Source of the DNA: an uncultured Verrucomicrobiales bacterium
GTDB taxonomy: Bacteria; Verrucomicrobiota; Verrucomicrobiia; Verrucomicrobiales; Akkermansiaceae
NCBI GenBank assembly: GCA_937969495.1
Contig: CALBVY010000020.1
Location: 1-52,317, forward strand
Direction: 5' to 3'
DNA length: 52,317 bases
A model generated the notes under the pieces. That model ran no database searches. It saw nothing but the letters and a program-made list of their open reading frames with translations, and was not told the DNA's origin. Shown piece by piece: positions 15,001 through 24,238 of this stretch. How positions within the stretch are numbered: the first letter of the stretch is position 1; each line of letters starts with the position of its first letter. The position numbers and the translations under genes are program-made.

Positions 15001-17082
15001 ATGGAAACGATTGCTCTGGTAGGAAATCCCAATAGCGGGAAGACAACACTTTTTAATGCTCTCACTGGAGCGAATCAAAAAACGGGAAACTACGCTGGTG
15101 TTACTGTTTCGCGTGTATCGGGTGTGCTGCGTACGCCACACGGTAATCAATATGAATTATTGGATCTTCCTGGCTGCTATTCTTTGTCACCGAACTCTCC
15201 GGACGAGAGAATTACGCGTGATGTTTTGTTAGGTAATCAAGAGGGTGCAGAGTGTCCTGAGGTTGTGGTCTGTGTGGTAGATGCCTCGAATTTGGAGCGG
15301 CATCTGTACTTTGTTTTTCAAGTGATTGATTTGGGGCTGCCTGTGGTGCTGGCGCTGAACAAAGTGGATCTTGCTGAAAAGCAGGGTATCCGAATTAATA
15401 TTGAGCTTTTATCTGAGGAATTGGGGGTGCCTGTCGTGCCTTGTCAGGCGAACAAGGGGAAGGGAGTGATCGATATCAAACACGCCATACGTCATCCGTT
15501 TCCTCATCAATCAAGTCGTACCTGGAGTGCTGATAAAGCTGTAGAAAAGGCGATTATTAAGCTCATTGAGCAGTTAAAGTCTGATGGGGTAAGTGCTCCG
15601 GAGGCTCAGGCCATTCACTTGCTTGCGGATAGTGCTTACCGAACTGAGTCACAGCCGGGGGTAGACGGAGGGATGCAAAAGCAGGCCATAGATATTGCGG
15701 ATACGCTTATTCGTAGTGGCCTTGCGCCGGAGGAGAGTATTTCTAAGGCTCGGACGCGGAAGGTGCAGGAAATTTGTCAAGTAGCTGCTCGCAGGCAGGA
15801 TGCTGGCACGCTTACTCTGAGTGATCGCATTGATCAATTTTTGTTACATCCATTTTTTGGGTGGGTGATTTTTGTGGTGTTGATGCTGATGGTCTTCTGG
15901 ACTATTTTCAGAGTGGCGGAGTATCCGATGGGGTGGGTGGATAGTGGTGTGGGTGCTCTTAGTGATTGGGTCTCAGGGATGATGTCTGAAGGTGATGTGC
16001 GGAGCTTAGTGGTTGATGGCATTATTGCGGGTGTGGGGAGTGTTGTTATTTTTCTGCCTCAGATCTTAATGCTGTTATTCTTTATTGGTCTGATGGAAAC
16101 CACGGGCTACATGTCACGGGCTGCATTTTTGATGGACAACATCATGAGCAAGGTGGGGCTGAGTGGTAAGGCATTCCTGCCATTATTGAGTTCGTATGCC
16201 TGTGCTATTCCAGGGATCATGGCTACACGGACGATGGATAGCGCTAAGCAGAGGTTGCTTACCATTATGATTGCCCCATGGATGAGCTGCACGGCACGGC
16301 TGCCTGTGTATGCTTTACTTATTGGTATGCTATTGGCTGGTCAGGGGGCACTTGTTCAGGCATTGGTGCTCGCAGGGCTTTACTTGCTTGGGACGGTGAC
16401 AGCTTTTATCGCTGCGTGGTTATTAGCTCCGCGTGTTAAAGGGAGTGAGGAGGTAGCGCATTTTATGATGGAGCTTCCTGCTTATGCGGTGCCGGATTTG
16501 AAATACATCGTCCGTCACCTTCTGGAGCGTGCATGGTCATTTCTCTATAAAGCCGGAACGGTGATTTTGGGAATTTGTATTCTTTTGTGGGCATTACAGA
16601 CGTATCCCAAACCTAAAGAGGGAACGCCTGCTGCTGAGGATGCTAGTCTGGCACTTGAGCAGAGCTATATGGGGCAGATTGGTCATGCTATTGAGCCTGT
16701 GGTTAAGCCTCTGGGATATGACTGGCGCACAGGCACAGCTCTGGTGGCGGCTTTTGCTGCCCGTGAGGTGTTTAACTCGAGTTTGGCGATTTCCTATTCT
16801 GTCGATGAAGAGGAATTTGAGGAAGACGATGATTTTCTCGCTCAACTACGGGCGCAGATGGCGGCTGCTACATGGCCGGATGGGAGGCCTGTTTACACGC
16901 CGCTAACAACCTTGAGCCTTCTTGTGTTCTTTGTCTACGCCTTGCAATGTCTGCCAACAACAGCCGTGGTGCGCCGTGAAACTGGATCATGGAAGTGGGC
17001 GCTTGGTCAGCTGGGGGCTATGTCTGTGTTTGCCTGGTTGGCTGCCTTTTTGGTGTTTCAGATCGGTAGCTTGTTGCTGTGA
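15001..17082 (+). CDS. feoB: Ferrous iron transport protein B
   Basis: The 693-residue inner-membrane Fe(II) transporter begins with a GTPase domain: G1 GNPNSGKTT at residues 8-16, G2 at YAGVTVS, G3 DLPGC, and G4 NKVD. A helical guanine-dissociation-inhibitor-like region follows, then the membrane core. The core has Gate motifs FLPLLSSYACAIPGIMATR and, later, FVYALQCLPTTAVVRRETGSWKW, with conserved Cys that coordinate iron. Length and order are normal for the family. It is followed 48 bases later by a small Cys-rich membrane protein often linked to FeoB. Expression with feoA is probably iron-controlled. Confidence 0.97.
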   Translation: METIALVGNPNSGKTTLFNALTGANQKTGNYAGVTVSRVSGVLRTPHGNQYELLDLPGCYSLSPNSPDERITRDVLLGNQEGAECPEVVVCVVDASNLERHLYFVFQVIDLGLPVVLALNKVDLAEKQGIRINIELLSEELGVPVVPCQANKGKGVIDIKHAIRHPFPHQSSRTWSADKAVEKAIIKLIEQLKSDGVSAPEAQAIHLLADSAYRTESQPGVDGGMQKQAIDIADTLIRSGLAPEESISKARTRKVQEICQVAARRQDAGTLTLSDRIDQFLLHPFFGWVIFVVLMLMVFWTIFRVAEYPMGWVDSGVGALSDWVSGMMSEGDVRSLVVDGIIAGVGSVVIFLPQILMLLFFIGLMETTGYMSRAAFLMDNIMSKVGLSGKAFLPLLSSYACAIPGIMATRTMDSAKQRLLTIMIAPWMSCTARLPVYALLIGMLLAGQGALVQALVLAGLYLLGTVTAFIAAWLLAPRVKGSEEVAHFMMELPAYAVPDLKYIVRHLLERAWSFLYKAGTVILGICILLWALQTYPKPKEGTPAAEDASLALEQSYMGQIGHAIEPVVKPLGYDWRTGTALVAAFAAREVFNSSLAISYSVDEEEFEEDDDFLAQLRAQMAAATWPDGRPVYTPLTTLSLLVFFVYALQCLPTTAVVRRETGSWKWALGQLGAMSVFAWLAAFLVFQIGSLLL

Positions 17083-17130
17083 TTCACGAATGAAGTTGCC
17101 TATTTTTTAAATCTCGCTGAACTTTTAATC

Positions 17131-17295
17131 ATGGACTGGCAAAACTGGCAAACTTACGCTGCCCCCGGGATCGTCTTTCTTGTTATGGGTGCATTTATCT
17201 ATCGGTGGATTAAGAAGAGTGAGGCCAACTGTTGTGGAGGTAGGTGTGGCTGTGCTGTTTCTAAACGTAAGAAAAAACTACGTGGTAAATTATAG
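17131..17295 (+). CDS. Small FeoB-associated Cys-rich membrane protein
   Basis: A 54-residue product that is easy to miss: MDWQNWQTYAAPGIVFLV, a single membrane helix (about residues 11-25), a short basic turn (YRWIKKSEAN), then CCGGRCGCAV with four cysteines, and a Lys/Arg-rich tail. This is the layout of the FeoB-associated Cys-rich protein family, a small third component of many Feo operons whose role in iron handling is not settled. It starts 48 bases after feoB on the same strand. No other frame across this stretch looks coding. Confidence 0.78.
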   Translation: MDWQNWQTYAAPGIVFLVMGAFIYRWIKKSEANCCGGRCGCAVSKRKKKLRGKL

Positions 17296-17323
17296 ATTCG
17301 TTTGCTGGTATCTTGTGGGGCAT

Positions 17324-17354
17324 AAAAAAAGCACCCTGAGATCTCAGGATGCTT
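17324..17354 (-). terminator. Intrinsic terminator of rpsU
   Basis: Read on the minus strand, a 12-bp stem with one mismatch and almost no loop (17330-17353) is followed by a run of seven T (the A run at 17324-17330 of the plus strand). It lies between the convergent feo operon and rpsU. It clearly serves rpsU and may also stop feo transcription. Confidence 0.8.
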
Positions 17355-17382
17355 ATTGATAAAAATTTATGTTGAGAGGTGA

Positions 17383-17604
17383 TTAAGCCTCTGTGTCCTC
17401 GGAGGGTTTATCTCTCTGGAAACGCCAGCGGATGGCGTGACGCTTAACGGCTGTGCGCTCTTTACGTTGCTTACGCTGAGTAACAGTTTCGAAAGAACGG
17501 CGGCGGCGCATTTCTTCGAGAATGCCTTCGCCATCAAGAAGTGATTTCAGACGTTTTAGAGCGCGATCAACAGGCTCGTTTTTTTGGATTTCAATGCCTC
17601 TCAT
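17383..17604 (-). CDS. rpsU: 30S ribosomal protein bS21
   Basis: The 73-residue basic protein is bS21. It starts MRGIEIQKNEPVDRALKRLKS, with the typical helix EGILEEMRRRRSFETVTQRKQRKE and a basic C-terminal helix, and has an extra acidic end (SEDTEA). bS21 sits on the 30S platform near the anti-Shine-Dalgarno and influences initiation. It is a monocistronic unit ending in a clear terminator. The rest of the 178-base gap up to the LptF/G-type gene shows nothing I recognise. Confidence 0.95.
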   Translation of the reverse strand: MRGIEIQKNEPVDRALKRLKSLLDGEGILEEMRRRRSFETVTQRKQRKERTAVKRHAIRWRFQRDKPSEDTEA

Positions 17605-17782
17605 GAGATTAATAAAGTTGGGAAATGTTGTGTAGTTCGAATGGTGGACTCCTGTGGCTGAGTGTCTTCCACTCGTGACGGGACGCGGAAACTAGAAGTA
17701 GAGCTTCCAGTGGTCAAGCACGAAAGAGTGAATTATTGAGGTGAAATGAAGGAAGTTGCATCTTGCCCCTAAGTAAGAAGTG

Positions 17783-19153
17783 CTACTCGCCGGAGGGGAT
17801 GAGTTTTTTTAAGCTCTGATAAATGGGGCGCCCTGTGACTCTGCGGTTAAAGAGGTAGAGCGCAACAAGCGCAAAAAGAATATTAGTAGCCCATGCGGCA
17901 AGGGCTGGAGCAAGATGCCCAGCTTCACCAAATGTCAGGAAGAAGCTAGAGGAAAAAAGCATCCCTGCACAGAGAAAGAGGGCAATAGAGACGCCACCAC
18001 CAATACCACGGCGGCTGAATACAATACCGAGAGGTGCTGCGATGAGGATGGTAATCAGGCAGATAACGGGCTGGGCAAGACGGTAGTGCCACTGGGTGAG
18101 ATAGGGTCTGCGGTTTGCCCATTCCACGTCTTTATTGGCACGTAGCCAGCTATTGAGCTCGGGGATGCCTAGATGGCTTTGGTCTAGCCCTGGTTTAACA
18201 ATTTGCCATGGAGTTTCCTGCCAAGTGCGGATGATCTTATCATCTGTTTTGATACGCATGGGCACGGGGGATGCCTGTAGATCAATGAGCTGCACATCGC
18301 TGAACGTCCAGTGCTTGTGCTCTCTTGACCATGCGGCGCTGTCAGCCTCCAGTTTTGTAGTGGGGTGACCGCCCTCGTTAAATGAGCGGATGGTGACATT
18401 ACGTAGTTCACCAGTTTTTTCGAATTGGTATGGAAACGCCCCAACAAGCCAGACACGACGAGATTCTGAATCACGGTAAAGAACGGAACGCGCTTTATCG
18501 GCTTGTCCGTCTTTGGCTATATCGACAATGAGATCTTTGTGCCCTTCTGACCACGGCCCCCAATGATAATTAAAGATCAGGCATATAATTGAGCTGAAAA
18601 TACCAGCCGCTAGCAGTGGGAGTACGATACGTAACACTCCGCGTCCGGTCTGAATCATAGCGACGATTTCTTGATGCCGTGACATCTTCCCCAAACAGTA
18701 GAGTAATGAGAGGAGTAATGCGTAGGGGAGAAGAAAAACAAATACAGCAGGCAGGTGGATACTGTAATAGCTGAAGATTACTTGCCGGGTATTTTCTGCT
18801 TCGCGGAAGTCTGACATATTATTTTGCAGATCCGTCAGCAACATCACCGCGAGCAGGGAGCCCATACAGAGGCCAAAGGCAGCAAGAAACTGCCGTGCCA
18901 TATAGCGATCCAAGGTGCCTGAGAAGCGGTATATCCATGCCCCGACAGCTGGTAGCATGCAGAGTAGAGCCAGTAGATAAGGGCGGAGCTGGTGTCCGGG
19001 GATATCCGTATCTGGAAATCCGATGATATGCTCGTCCACAGCGATGATTTCGCGAGGTACGATCTGGGTGCAAAGAACTACTCCTAACACCGTAAGAAGA
19101 ACGGGCCAGAGGTAGCTTCTGACAGGGGACATGCCAGCCATGCGCGTAATCAT
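17783..19153 (-). CDS. LptF/LptG-family permease with extra N-terminal helices
   Basis: The 456-residue inner-membrane protein belongs to the YjgP/YjgQ family (LptF/LptG), the permease of the LptB2FG transporter that extracts LPS. The family core begins at LDRYMARQFLAAFGLCMGS (about residue 82). It shows the usual three helices, an outside beta-jellyroll domain (VWLVGAFPYQFEKTGELRNVTI and later), and three closing helices with LAQPVICLITILIAAPLGIVFSRRG. The first roughly 80 residues add two more predicted helices (about 13-30 and 57-75) that are not part of the standard protein. A second family member and lptB are not in the window. Whether it acts as LptF or LptG cannot be decided here. Confidence 0.85.
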   Translation of the reverse strand: MITRMAGMSPVRSYLWPVLLTVLGVVLCTQIVPREIIAVDEHIIGFPDTDIPGHQLRPYLLALLCMLPAVGAWIYRFSGTLDRYMARQFLAAFGLCMGSLLAVMLLTDLQNNMSDFREAENTRQVIFSYYSIHLPAVFVFLLPYALLLSLLYCLGKMSRHQEIVAMIQTGRGVLRIVLPLLAAGIFSSIICLIFNYHWGPWSEGHKDLIVDIAKDGQADKARSVLYRDSESRRVWLVGAFPYQFEKTGELRNVTIRSFNEGGHPTTKLEADSAAWSREHKHWTFSDVQLIDLQASPVPMRIKTDDKIIRTWQETPWQIVKPGLDQSHLGIPELNSWLRANKDVEWANRRPYLTQWHYRLAQPVICLITILIAAPLGIVFSRRGIGGGVSIALFLCAGMLFSSSFFLTFGEAGHLAPALAAWATNILFALVALYLFNRRVTGRPIYQSLKKLIPSGE

Positions 19154-19291
19154 GGGTTAGGGTAGCTATGGTGTCGAGTCACGAGTCGTCAGGTATTGGG
19201 AAAACAATGTATTTCCCCAGTTCGAGTGCCTGTCATAAAAGATGGGCTAGCTTGCGGTATCTAGAAAGGCGTGTTAAAGCTATGCATACCT

Positions 19292-20176
19292 ATGGGGTTT
19301 GCAGATCGTACATATCATCAACAAGGCATGCAGATGCAGCGTCCGCCATCACGCCTTGCTGGCTGTCCGGTGACGAAATGGCTGCTGATCAGTAATATTG
19401 CGATTTTTTATCTTAATATGCTCTTCTTCGGTGGTGATAACAATCATTTCGGCCTTCTTAATATCTGGGGTCATTTTAGCGTGGATTTGGTGGTGCATCA
19501 TTTTCAAGTCTGGAGGTTTATCACCTTTCAGTTTCTTCATGCTGATGGGATGCATCTTTTTGGTAATATGTTAGGTATTTTCTTTTTTGGCACTTTTGTA
19601 GAGCGTTGGTGGGGGAGTAAAAAGTTTGCGGTTTTCTATTTAGCCAGTGGTGTGGCTGGGGCCTTGTTCTATATCATGCTATTTTACACAGGGGTGTTTG
19701 GTGATTCTCCATCTTATCGGCCCATGGTAGGTGCCTCTGCGGGAATTTTTGCTATTCTTGTTAGCACGGCAGTGATTGCGCCGAATCTACGTGTGTTACT
19801 CTTCTTTGTTATTCCGATGAGTATGCGGACATTGGCGATTGGCGCGTTGGTATTTGCCACGTTGATGATTCTTACTGATTTAAATGGTAATGCAGGTGGT
19901 GAGGCAGGGCATCTAGGTGGTGCGATTCTTGGATTTATCCTGATGAAAAATCCCCACATGCTATCTTTTTTGGATACCAAAAGAGCAGGGGGAAGGAGGC
20001 GCAGCCGTGTGTTTGATGCCAAGGTGGTGCGGGAGCAGAAGATTCGCCCGAGAATCACTGTGGATATGAATGATACTGAGATCGATAAAATTCTCGATAA
20101 GGTCTCACGTGAAGGTATTCAGAGTCTTACCGAGGAAGAGCGTGAGCTGTTGTTACGTGCTAGTGGTGGGAACTAA
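19292..20176 (+). CDS. Rhomboid family intramembrane serine protease
   Basis: The 294-residue protein has the six-helix rhomboid core. QFLHADGMHLFGNMLG (80-95) includes the HxxxN-type oxyanion region, GASAG has the nucleophile Ser149, and GHLGG has the catalytic His207. An acidic and basic cytoplasmic tail of about 75 residues follows (RAGGRRRSR, later DMNDTEIDKILDKVSREG). Rhomboids cut membrane proteins within or near the bilayer; substrates are unknown. Start choice: the GTG at 19271 is possible, but the ATG at 19292 gives MGFADRTYHQQ, a common rhomboid beginning. It is divergent from the LptF/G-type gene and precedes mazG by 46 bases. Confidence 0.92.
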   Translation: MGFADRTYHQQGMQMQRPPSRLAGCPVTKWLLISNIAIFYLNMLFFGGDNNHFGLLNIWGHFSVDLVVHHFQVWRFITFQFLHADGMHLFGNMLGIFFFGTFVERWWGSKKFAVFYLASGVAGALFYIMLFYTGVFGDSPSYRPMVGASAGIFAILVSTAVIAPNLRVLLFFVIPMSMRTLAIGALVFATLMILTDLNGNAGGEAGHLGGAILGFILMKNPHMLSFLDTKRAGGRRRSRVFDAKVVREQKIRPRITVDMNDTEIDKILDKVSREGIQSLTEEERELLLRASGGN

Positions 20177-20222
20177 GTTTTCTTCCTAGGGTTCCATCCT
20201 TGTTTTTACCCCCTGATCTTTT

Positions 20223-21035
20223 ATGACGTTGTCTATGAATGATGAGGAAATGATCGACTGTCCAGAGGACTCTAAGCAGCTAACAAGACTACGCGCCATC
20301 ATGCACCGGCTACGGGCGCCGGGTGGGTGTCCGTGGGATGCAGAGCAAACACACCAGAGTATTATTTCCAACCTCATCGAAGAGGCTTACGAGACTGTAG
20401 ATGCTATTCAGCGTAGTGACTGGGAGCACCTCAAAGAAGAGTTAGGTGATTTGCTCCTTCAGGTAGTCTTTCATAGCGAGCTGGCTGAAGAGGCTGGGAG
20501 ATATAGTTTTGACGATGTTGCAAGGGTAGTGAGTGATAAACTTATCAGAAGGCACCCTCATGTCTATGGAGGGAGTGAGGTGTCAGATACAGACGCTGTT
20601 CTTCGCCAGTGGGATACCATTAAGCGGCAGGAAAAAGGAGATGAGGAAAAGCCTTATTTACATCATATAGGCAAAGGTCTACCTGCTATGCTAAGGTCGG
20701 CGAAACTCCAGAAAAAAGCAGCCAAAGTAGGCTTTGATTGGCCAGATGATCGCGGAGTAGTCGATAAAATCCGCGAAGAGTTAGAAGAGGTAGAAGTAGA
20801 ACTCCAGTCTGGTGATCAAGATAGACTTGGGGATGAAATTGGAGATCTTCTTTTTTCTGTCGTGAATCTAGCGCGCCGCCATAAGCTTGATCCAGAAGTG
20901 CTTTTAGAAATGACCAATCTTAAGTTTGAGAGCCGTTTTGCCACCATGCATAAAGCTTTGATTGATCAAGGTAACGATCTTGAATCATCATCACTGGATG
21001 AGATGGAGCAGAAGTGGCAAGAGGCGAAGTCTTAG
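20223..21035 (+). CDS. mazG: Nucleoside triphosphate pyrophosphohydrolase MazG
   Basis: The 270-residue protein has two MazG domains. The first holds LRAPGGCPWDAEQTHQSI, then LIEEAYETVDAI and LKEELGDLLLQVVFHSELAEE with the four metal-binding acidic residues. The second is near residues 160-225, with IREELEEVEVE and LGDEIGDLLFSVVNLARR. It hydrolyses NTPs to NMP and pyrophosphate and thereby cleans damaged nucleotides or modulates the stringent response. Length is close to the E. coli enzyme. It follows the rhomboid gene on the same strand. The N-terminus could also begin at MNDEEM a few codons later. Confidence 0.95.
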   Translation: MTLSMNDEEMIDCPEDSKQLTRLRAIMHRLRAPGGCPWDAEQTHQSIISNLIEEAYETVDAIQRSDWEHLKEELGDLLLQVVFHSELAEEAGRYSFDDVARVVSDKLIRRHPHVYGGSEVSDTDAVLRQWDTIKRQEKGDEEKPYLHHIGKGLPAMLRSAKLQKKAAKVGFDWPDDRGVVDKIREELEEVEVELQSGDQDRLGDEIGDLLFSVVNLARRHKLDPEVLLEMTNLKFESRFATMHKALIDQGNDLESSSLDEMEQKWQEAKS

Positions 21036-21038
21036 TGC

Positions 21039-21305
21039 CTACTCTAGGCCTTCTACATTAGCGTATAGGGCGCGGATGTTGAGGAGGGCTTTTTCTAACA
21101 ATGAAGCTTCCTCTGCAGTAAGGTTTCCTTGAGTTTTGGCTGCTAGCATTTCCAATGAGTCAAGTACGGTAGCGGCGGCCTTCAGGTTGACGGTGGTTTC
21201 ACCAGTTGCAGGGTTAGGTAGTTGGCCGAGGAAAAGTCCGGCGTTTTGAGCTTGGAGATAAACGAAGTCATTGAAGCGGAAATCTGCTTTGGGAGTATCG
21301 GACAT
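21039..21305 (-). CDS. DUF1844 family protein
   Basis: The 88-residue soluble protein matches DUF1844: FNDFVYLQAQNAGLFLGQLPNP, then VNLKAAATVLDSLEMLAAKTQGNLTAEEASLLEKALLNIRALY. The family consists of small helical proteins of unknown role, common in Planctomycetes, Verrucomicrobia and Deltaproteobacteria. It is convergent with mazG (3 bases apart) and lies 21 bases downstream of the M16 peptidase gene on the same strand, so it is probably co-transcribed with it. Confidence 0.85.
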   Translation of the reverse strand: MSDTPKADFRFNDFVYLQAQNAGLFLGQLPNPATGETTVNLKAAATVLDSLEMLAAKTQGNLTAEEASLLEKALLNIRALYANVEGLE

Positions 21306-21326
21306 GATATAATGGGTAAATAAAGT

Positions 21327-23843
21327 TTAAGGTTTAGGGCTTACACTGACAATGACAGGTTTTTGCGTACCGAGGTATTTTTTTGCTGCTGCACGGATAT
21401 CTTCGCTGGTGAGCGCCCGGATAGAATCAGGTGCTTGGCAGTGATGATCAGCAGGGAATCCTAAGAGAAGATCAATCGCGCTAAGTCTGGCTAATGATCC
21501 TAGTTTCTGATTGGCTAAGGCGTAAGATGCAAGCCATGTGGTTTTTACATTTTCTAAGGTGTCTTCTGGTATGCCATGTTCAGCGATAGTTTGGATCTCT
21601 CCTAACAGTATTTTCTTGGCGGTGTCTAGCTGCTCTGGAGATGTCCCTAAATAAAAGGCAAACATACCGGTATTTACGCCGTGGAATTGGGTGGCATGAA
21701 CGTAGTAGGCTAGGCCGAGATCTTCACGGATTTTGGTAAATAATGGCCCTGCCATATCTGAGCAGTAGTCATTAATGAGCTCCAGCGCATAGTTGTCATC
21801 ATCGGCAGCACTGGCACCAGGGAAACCAACGGTGATTACCGCTTGTTGTTTATCTAACTGTAGGTGTTTATTGGAAGGCTGGGGGAGGCTTTGTTTGCTG
21901 GCCTGACTACGGTTGCCCTCGGGCATGGCTGAGAATAAAGATTCTACTAGATCAGCGCAGGAGTCGGGCTCGATGTCGCCAAAGATAGCCAGTACGGAGT
22001 TCTTTGCAGTGAAGTATTTCTGGTGATGTTCAGTGAGGTCCTCACGTTTTAAGGAAGTGAGTGACTCTTCCGTACCTTGGCTACTGAGCCCATAACCGTA
22101 TTCACCAAAAAGTGCGGGCCGTAGGTGGCGGAAGGCAACAGACAGTGGGTCTTCTGCTTGTTCCCTGAGTGCGGCAATCATCGCATCACGCTCGCGCTCT
22201 AGGGAGTCTTCGGGTAATATAGGATTCTGAGTGATGTCAGCGATGATTTCTAGAGTGGGTTTAAGATCAGGCTGTAGACATGATGCCGATGTTAGGGTGC
22301 TGTTATTACCACAGCTCACGCTGAAGCTTGCACCCATGGCATCCATGGTGATGGCAATTTCTTCTGCGCTACGGCTTTGGGTTCCCTTGGCAAGGAGTTT
22401 TGCCAGTAGGTTGTTAATCCCACAATTTGCAGAAGTTTCCGATGGTAGACCTGTAAGGGTGGCGAGGGTGATCGAAACGGTGGGTATTCTTCCATCGCGT
22501 TGCGTTACGAGTGTTAGTCCGTTTTTCAGCGTGCGGGTTTCCATTTCCTCACGTTGAGTTGAGTTATCCTTAACTTGATGAGCTTCTTTAGTGCCTTCAG
22601 GATCAAGAGATGTGATCGTAAGCTTGTCAGGGACGAGGTAGGTGTGGGCTACGCGCTGCAGGTCTTCCGTAGTGACGCGTGTAACTTGGTCTAAGTAGTC
22701 ACGTGTGAAGTTGAGATTACGTGTTTCATGCCAATTGGATGCGAGGTCAGAGGCTCTTCCTGAGGCTGTGGTGAGTGTGCGGAATTGGCTAGCAAGCGTC
22801 ATCCGCGTGACTTTGGCGAGCTCGTCATGAAGATCGCTGTTAGTTAGTTTGGTGATTTCCTCAAGAATGGTGGCTTGGAGCGGCTCCCGCTTTTCTACAT
22901 CCACGATAGCGGACACTCCGAACATGCCTGTTCTTCCTGGAGGGCTGGAGCTCCAGCTAGAGATATGGTGGCACAGCCCCTGTTGTTCACGGATGTTTTG
23001 GTAGAGTCTACTTGATCGTCCTGCACCAAGGATGGTGGAGAGTAGATCAAGTGCTGGCGTATCATGATGCTCTAGGCCAGGAACTTGCCATGCGAGATTA
23101 AGTTTGCTGGCAGGGATGGCAAAGGTGTCTCGCTGAAGACGCTGACCAATCTGTGTAGGCTCGATAGATGCATGTGCTAGATGGGTAAAGCTGCGTTTAA
23201 TTTGGCCGCCAATTTCTTTGAGGAAAATAAGCATATCCTCTTTGTTGAAATCACCAGAGATACTGAGGAAAGTGTTTTCCGTGGAGTAGCGCTTGCGGTG
23301 GTAGTCGACCATATCTTCATGGGTGACTTGATTAAATAAATCCATGTGCCCGATGATAGGCTGCCGCCGAGGGTCTACGGTGTAGGCGGTGGAGGAAACA
23401 AGCTGACTATTACGATCGTCTGGATCGTCCAGATACATATCGATCTCGCGGCGGATGACATCTTTTTCCTTTTCAAACTCATCGATAGGAAAGCTAGGCT
23501 TAAATACCATTTCCAAAAGTACTTTGAGAAAAGTCTGCGCACTAGTAGCTGGACCATCGATATAATACACAGTCCGATCATAGGTGGTATAAGCATTCCA
23601 TTCGCCGCCAGCAGCCTGCACGGTATCTGATATAGCCTTACCATCATAGTTTTCTGTGCCTTTAAAAACCATATGCTCCAGAAGATGGGATAAGCCAGCC
23701 CCTAAGAAATCGCCCTCATGAATACTTCCTGTTTCTACCCAAGCTTGGGTGCTGATTACGGGTGCAGAACTATCTGCATCAAGGATGATGGTAAGTCCAT
23801 TATCGAGCTGGTGGAGGCTAGCGGTAGTGGTGGGAAACTGCAT
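21327..23843 (-). CDS. Tandem M16-family zinc metallopeptidase
   Basis: The 838-residue protein contains two full M16 (pitrilysin/insulinase-like) halves. The first carries the inverted zinc motif HLLEH (residues 53-57) with the downstream Glu (about 130, EKDVIRREIDMYLDD) and is catalytic. The second, from about residue 430 (RTLKNGLTLVTQRD), lacks the HxxEH motif (GINNLLAKLLAKG at that place). It has the family's substrate-binding region, with the Arg/Tyr pair near DLGLAYYVHATQFHG, and so is the non-catalytic partner half. Family members degrade peptides in the periplasm or cytoplasm. No signal peptide is visible. Confidence 0.92.
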   Translation of the reverse strand: MQFPTTTASLHQLDNGLTIILDADSSAPVISTQAWVETGSIHEGDFLGAGLSHLLEHMVFKGTENYDGKAISDTVQAAGGEWNAYTTYDRTVYYIDGPATSAQTFLKVLLEMVFKPSFPIDEFEKEKDVIRREIDMYLDDPDDRNSQLVSSTAYTVDPRRQPIIGHMDLFNQVTHEDMVDYHRKRYSTENTFLSISGDFNKEDMLIFLKEIGGQIKRSFTHLAHASIEPTQIGQRLQRDTFAIPASKLNLAWQVPGLEHHDTPALDLLSTILGAGRSSRLYQNIREQQGLCHHISSWSSSPPGRTGMFGVSAIVDVEKREPLQATILEEITKLTNSDLHDELAKVTRMTLASQFRTLTTASGRASDLASNWHETRNLNFTRDYLDQVTRVTTEDLQRVAHTYLVPDKLTITSLDPEGTKEAHQVKDNSTQREEMETRTLKNGLTLVTQRDGRIPTVSITLATLTGLPSETSANCGINNLLAKLLAKGTQSRSAEEIAITMDAMGASFSVSCGNNSTLTSASCLQPDLKPTLEIIADITQNPILPEDSLERERDAMIAALREQAEDPLSVAFRHLRPALFGEYGYGLSSQGTEESLTSLKREDLTEHHQKYFTAKNSVLAIFGDIEPDSCADLVESLFSAMPEGNRSQASKQSLPQPSNKHLQLDKQQAVITVGFPGASAADDDNYALELINDYCSDMAGPLFTKIREDLGLAYYVHATQFHGVNTGMFAFYLGTSPEQLDTAKKILLGEIQTIAEHGIPEDTLENVKTTWLASYALANQKLGSLARLSAIDLLLGFPADHHCQAPDSIRALTSEDIRAAAKKYLGTQKPVIVSVSPKP

Positions 23844-24169
23844 GGCGAAACATGGGCGCAGATTGCCCTACGGAGCAAGTGCCGAATCTCTTGATGTCAA
23901 CATACATTTAGCATTATAGTTTAAGACAGAAAGTAATATCAGATTGCACGTATGTAATCTCCAGTATAGATAATGCGTAGGCTGCTGTGTTCGACCACAA
24001 ATGGAAGCATGCCCGGACCGATAGACTATAATTGAGGGCGGCCCCTACGAGCTGATGTCATGCCTTTTTAGGAAGACAGAAGCACGGAGGATGTCCTCAA
24101 CCTGTTGAGCAACGGGAACGTGGCTCTAGCTCCATGGACGGCACAGCGGCTATATTTTTATATAACTCC

Positions 24170-24183
24170 CATCTTATAAGATG
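24170..24183. promoter_or_regulatory. 14-bp perfect palindrome upstream of the histone-like gene
   Basis: CATCTTATAAGATG is fully self-complementary and lies about 45 bases upstream of a plausible promoter. It is a good size for a dimeric regulator's operator. The regulator is unknown. Confidence 0.35.
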
Positions 24184-24210
24184 AGGATGATATATGATAA
24201 ATCATCGTGC

Positions 24211-24238
24211 TGTTTTGTGCTTGTAAAACACTTATAAT
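24211..24238 (+). promoter_or_regulatory. Candidate promoter of the histone-like HTH gene
   Basis: A consensus TATAAT at 24233-24238 is preceded by TGTTTT at 24211-24216 (16-base spacing). The -10 is perfect and the -35 is weak. Transcription would start about 15 bases before the ATG. Confidence 0.45.
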
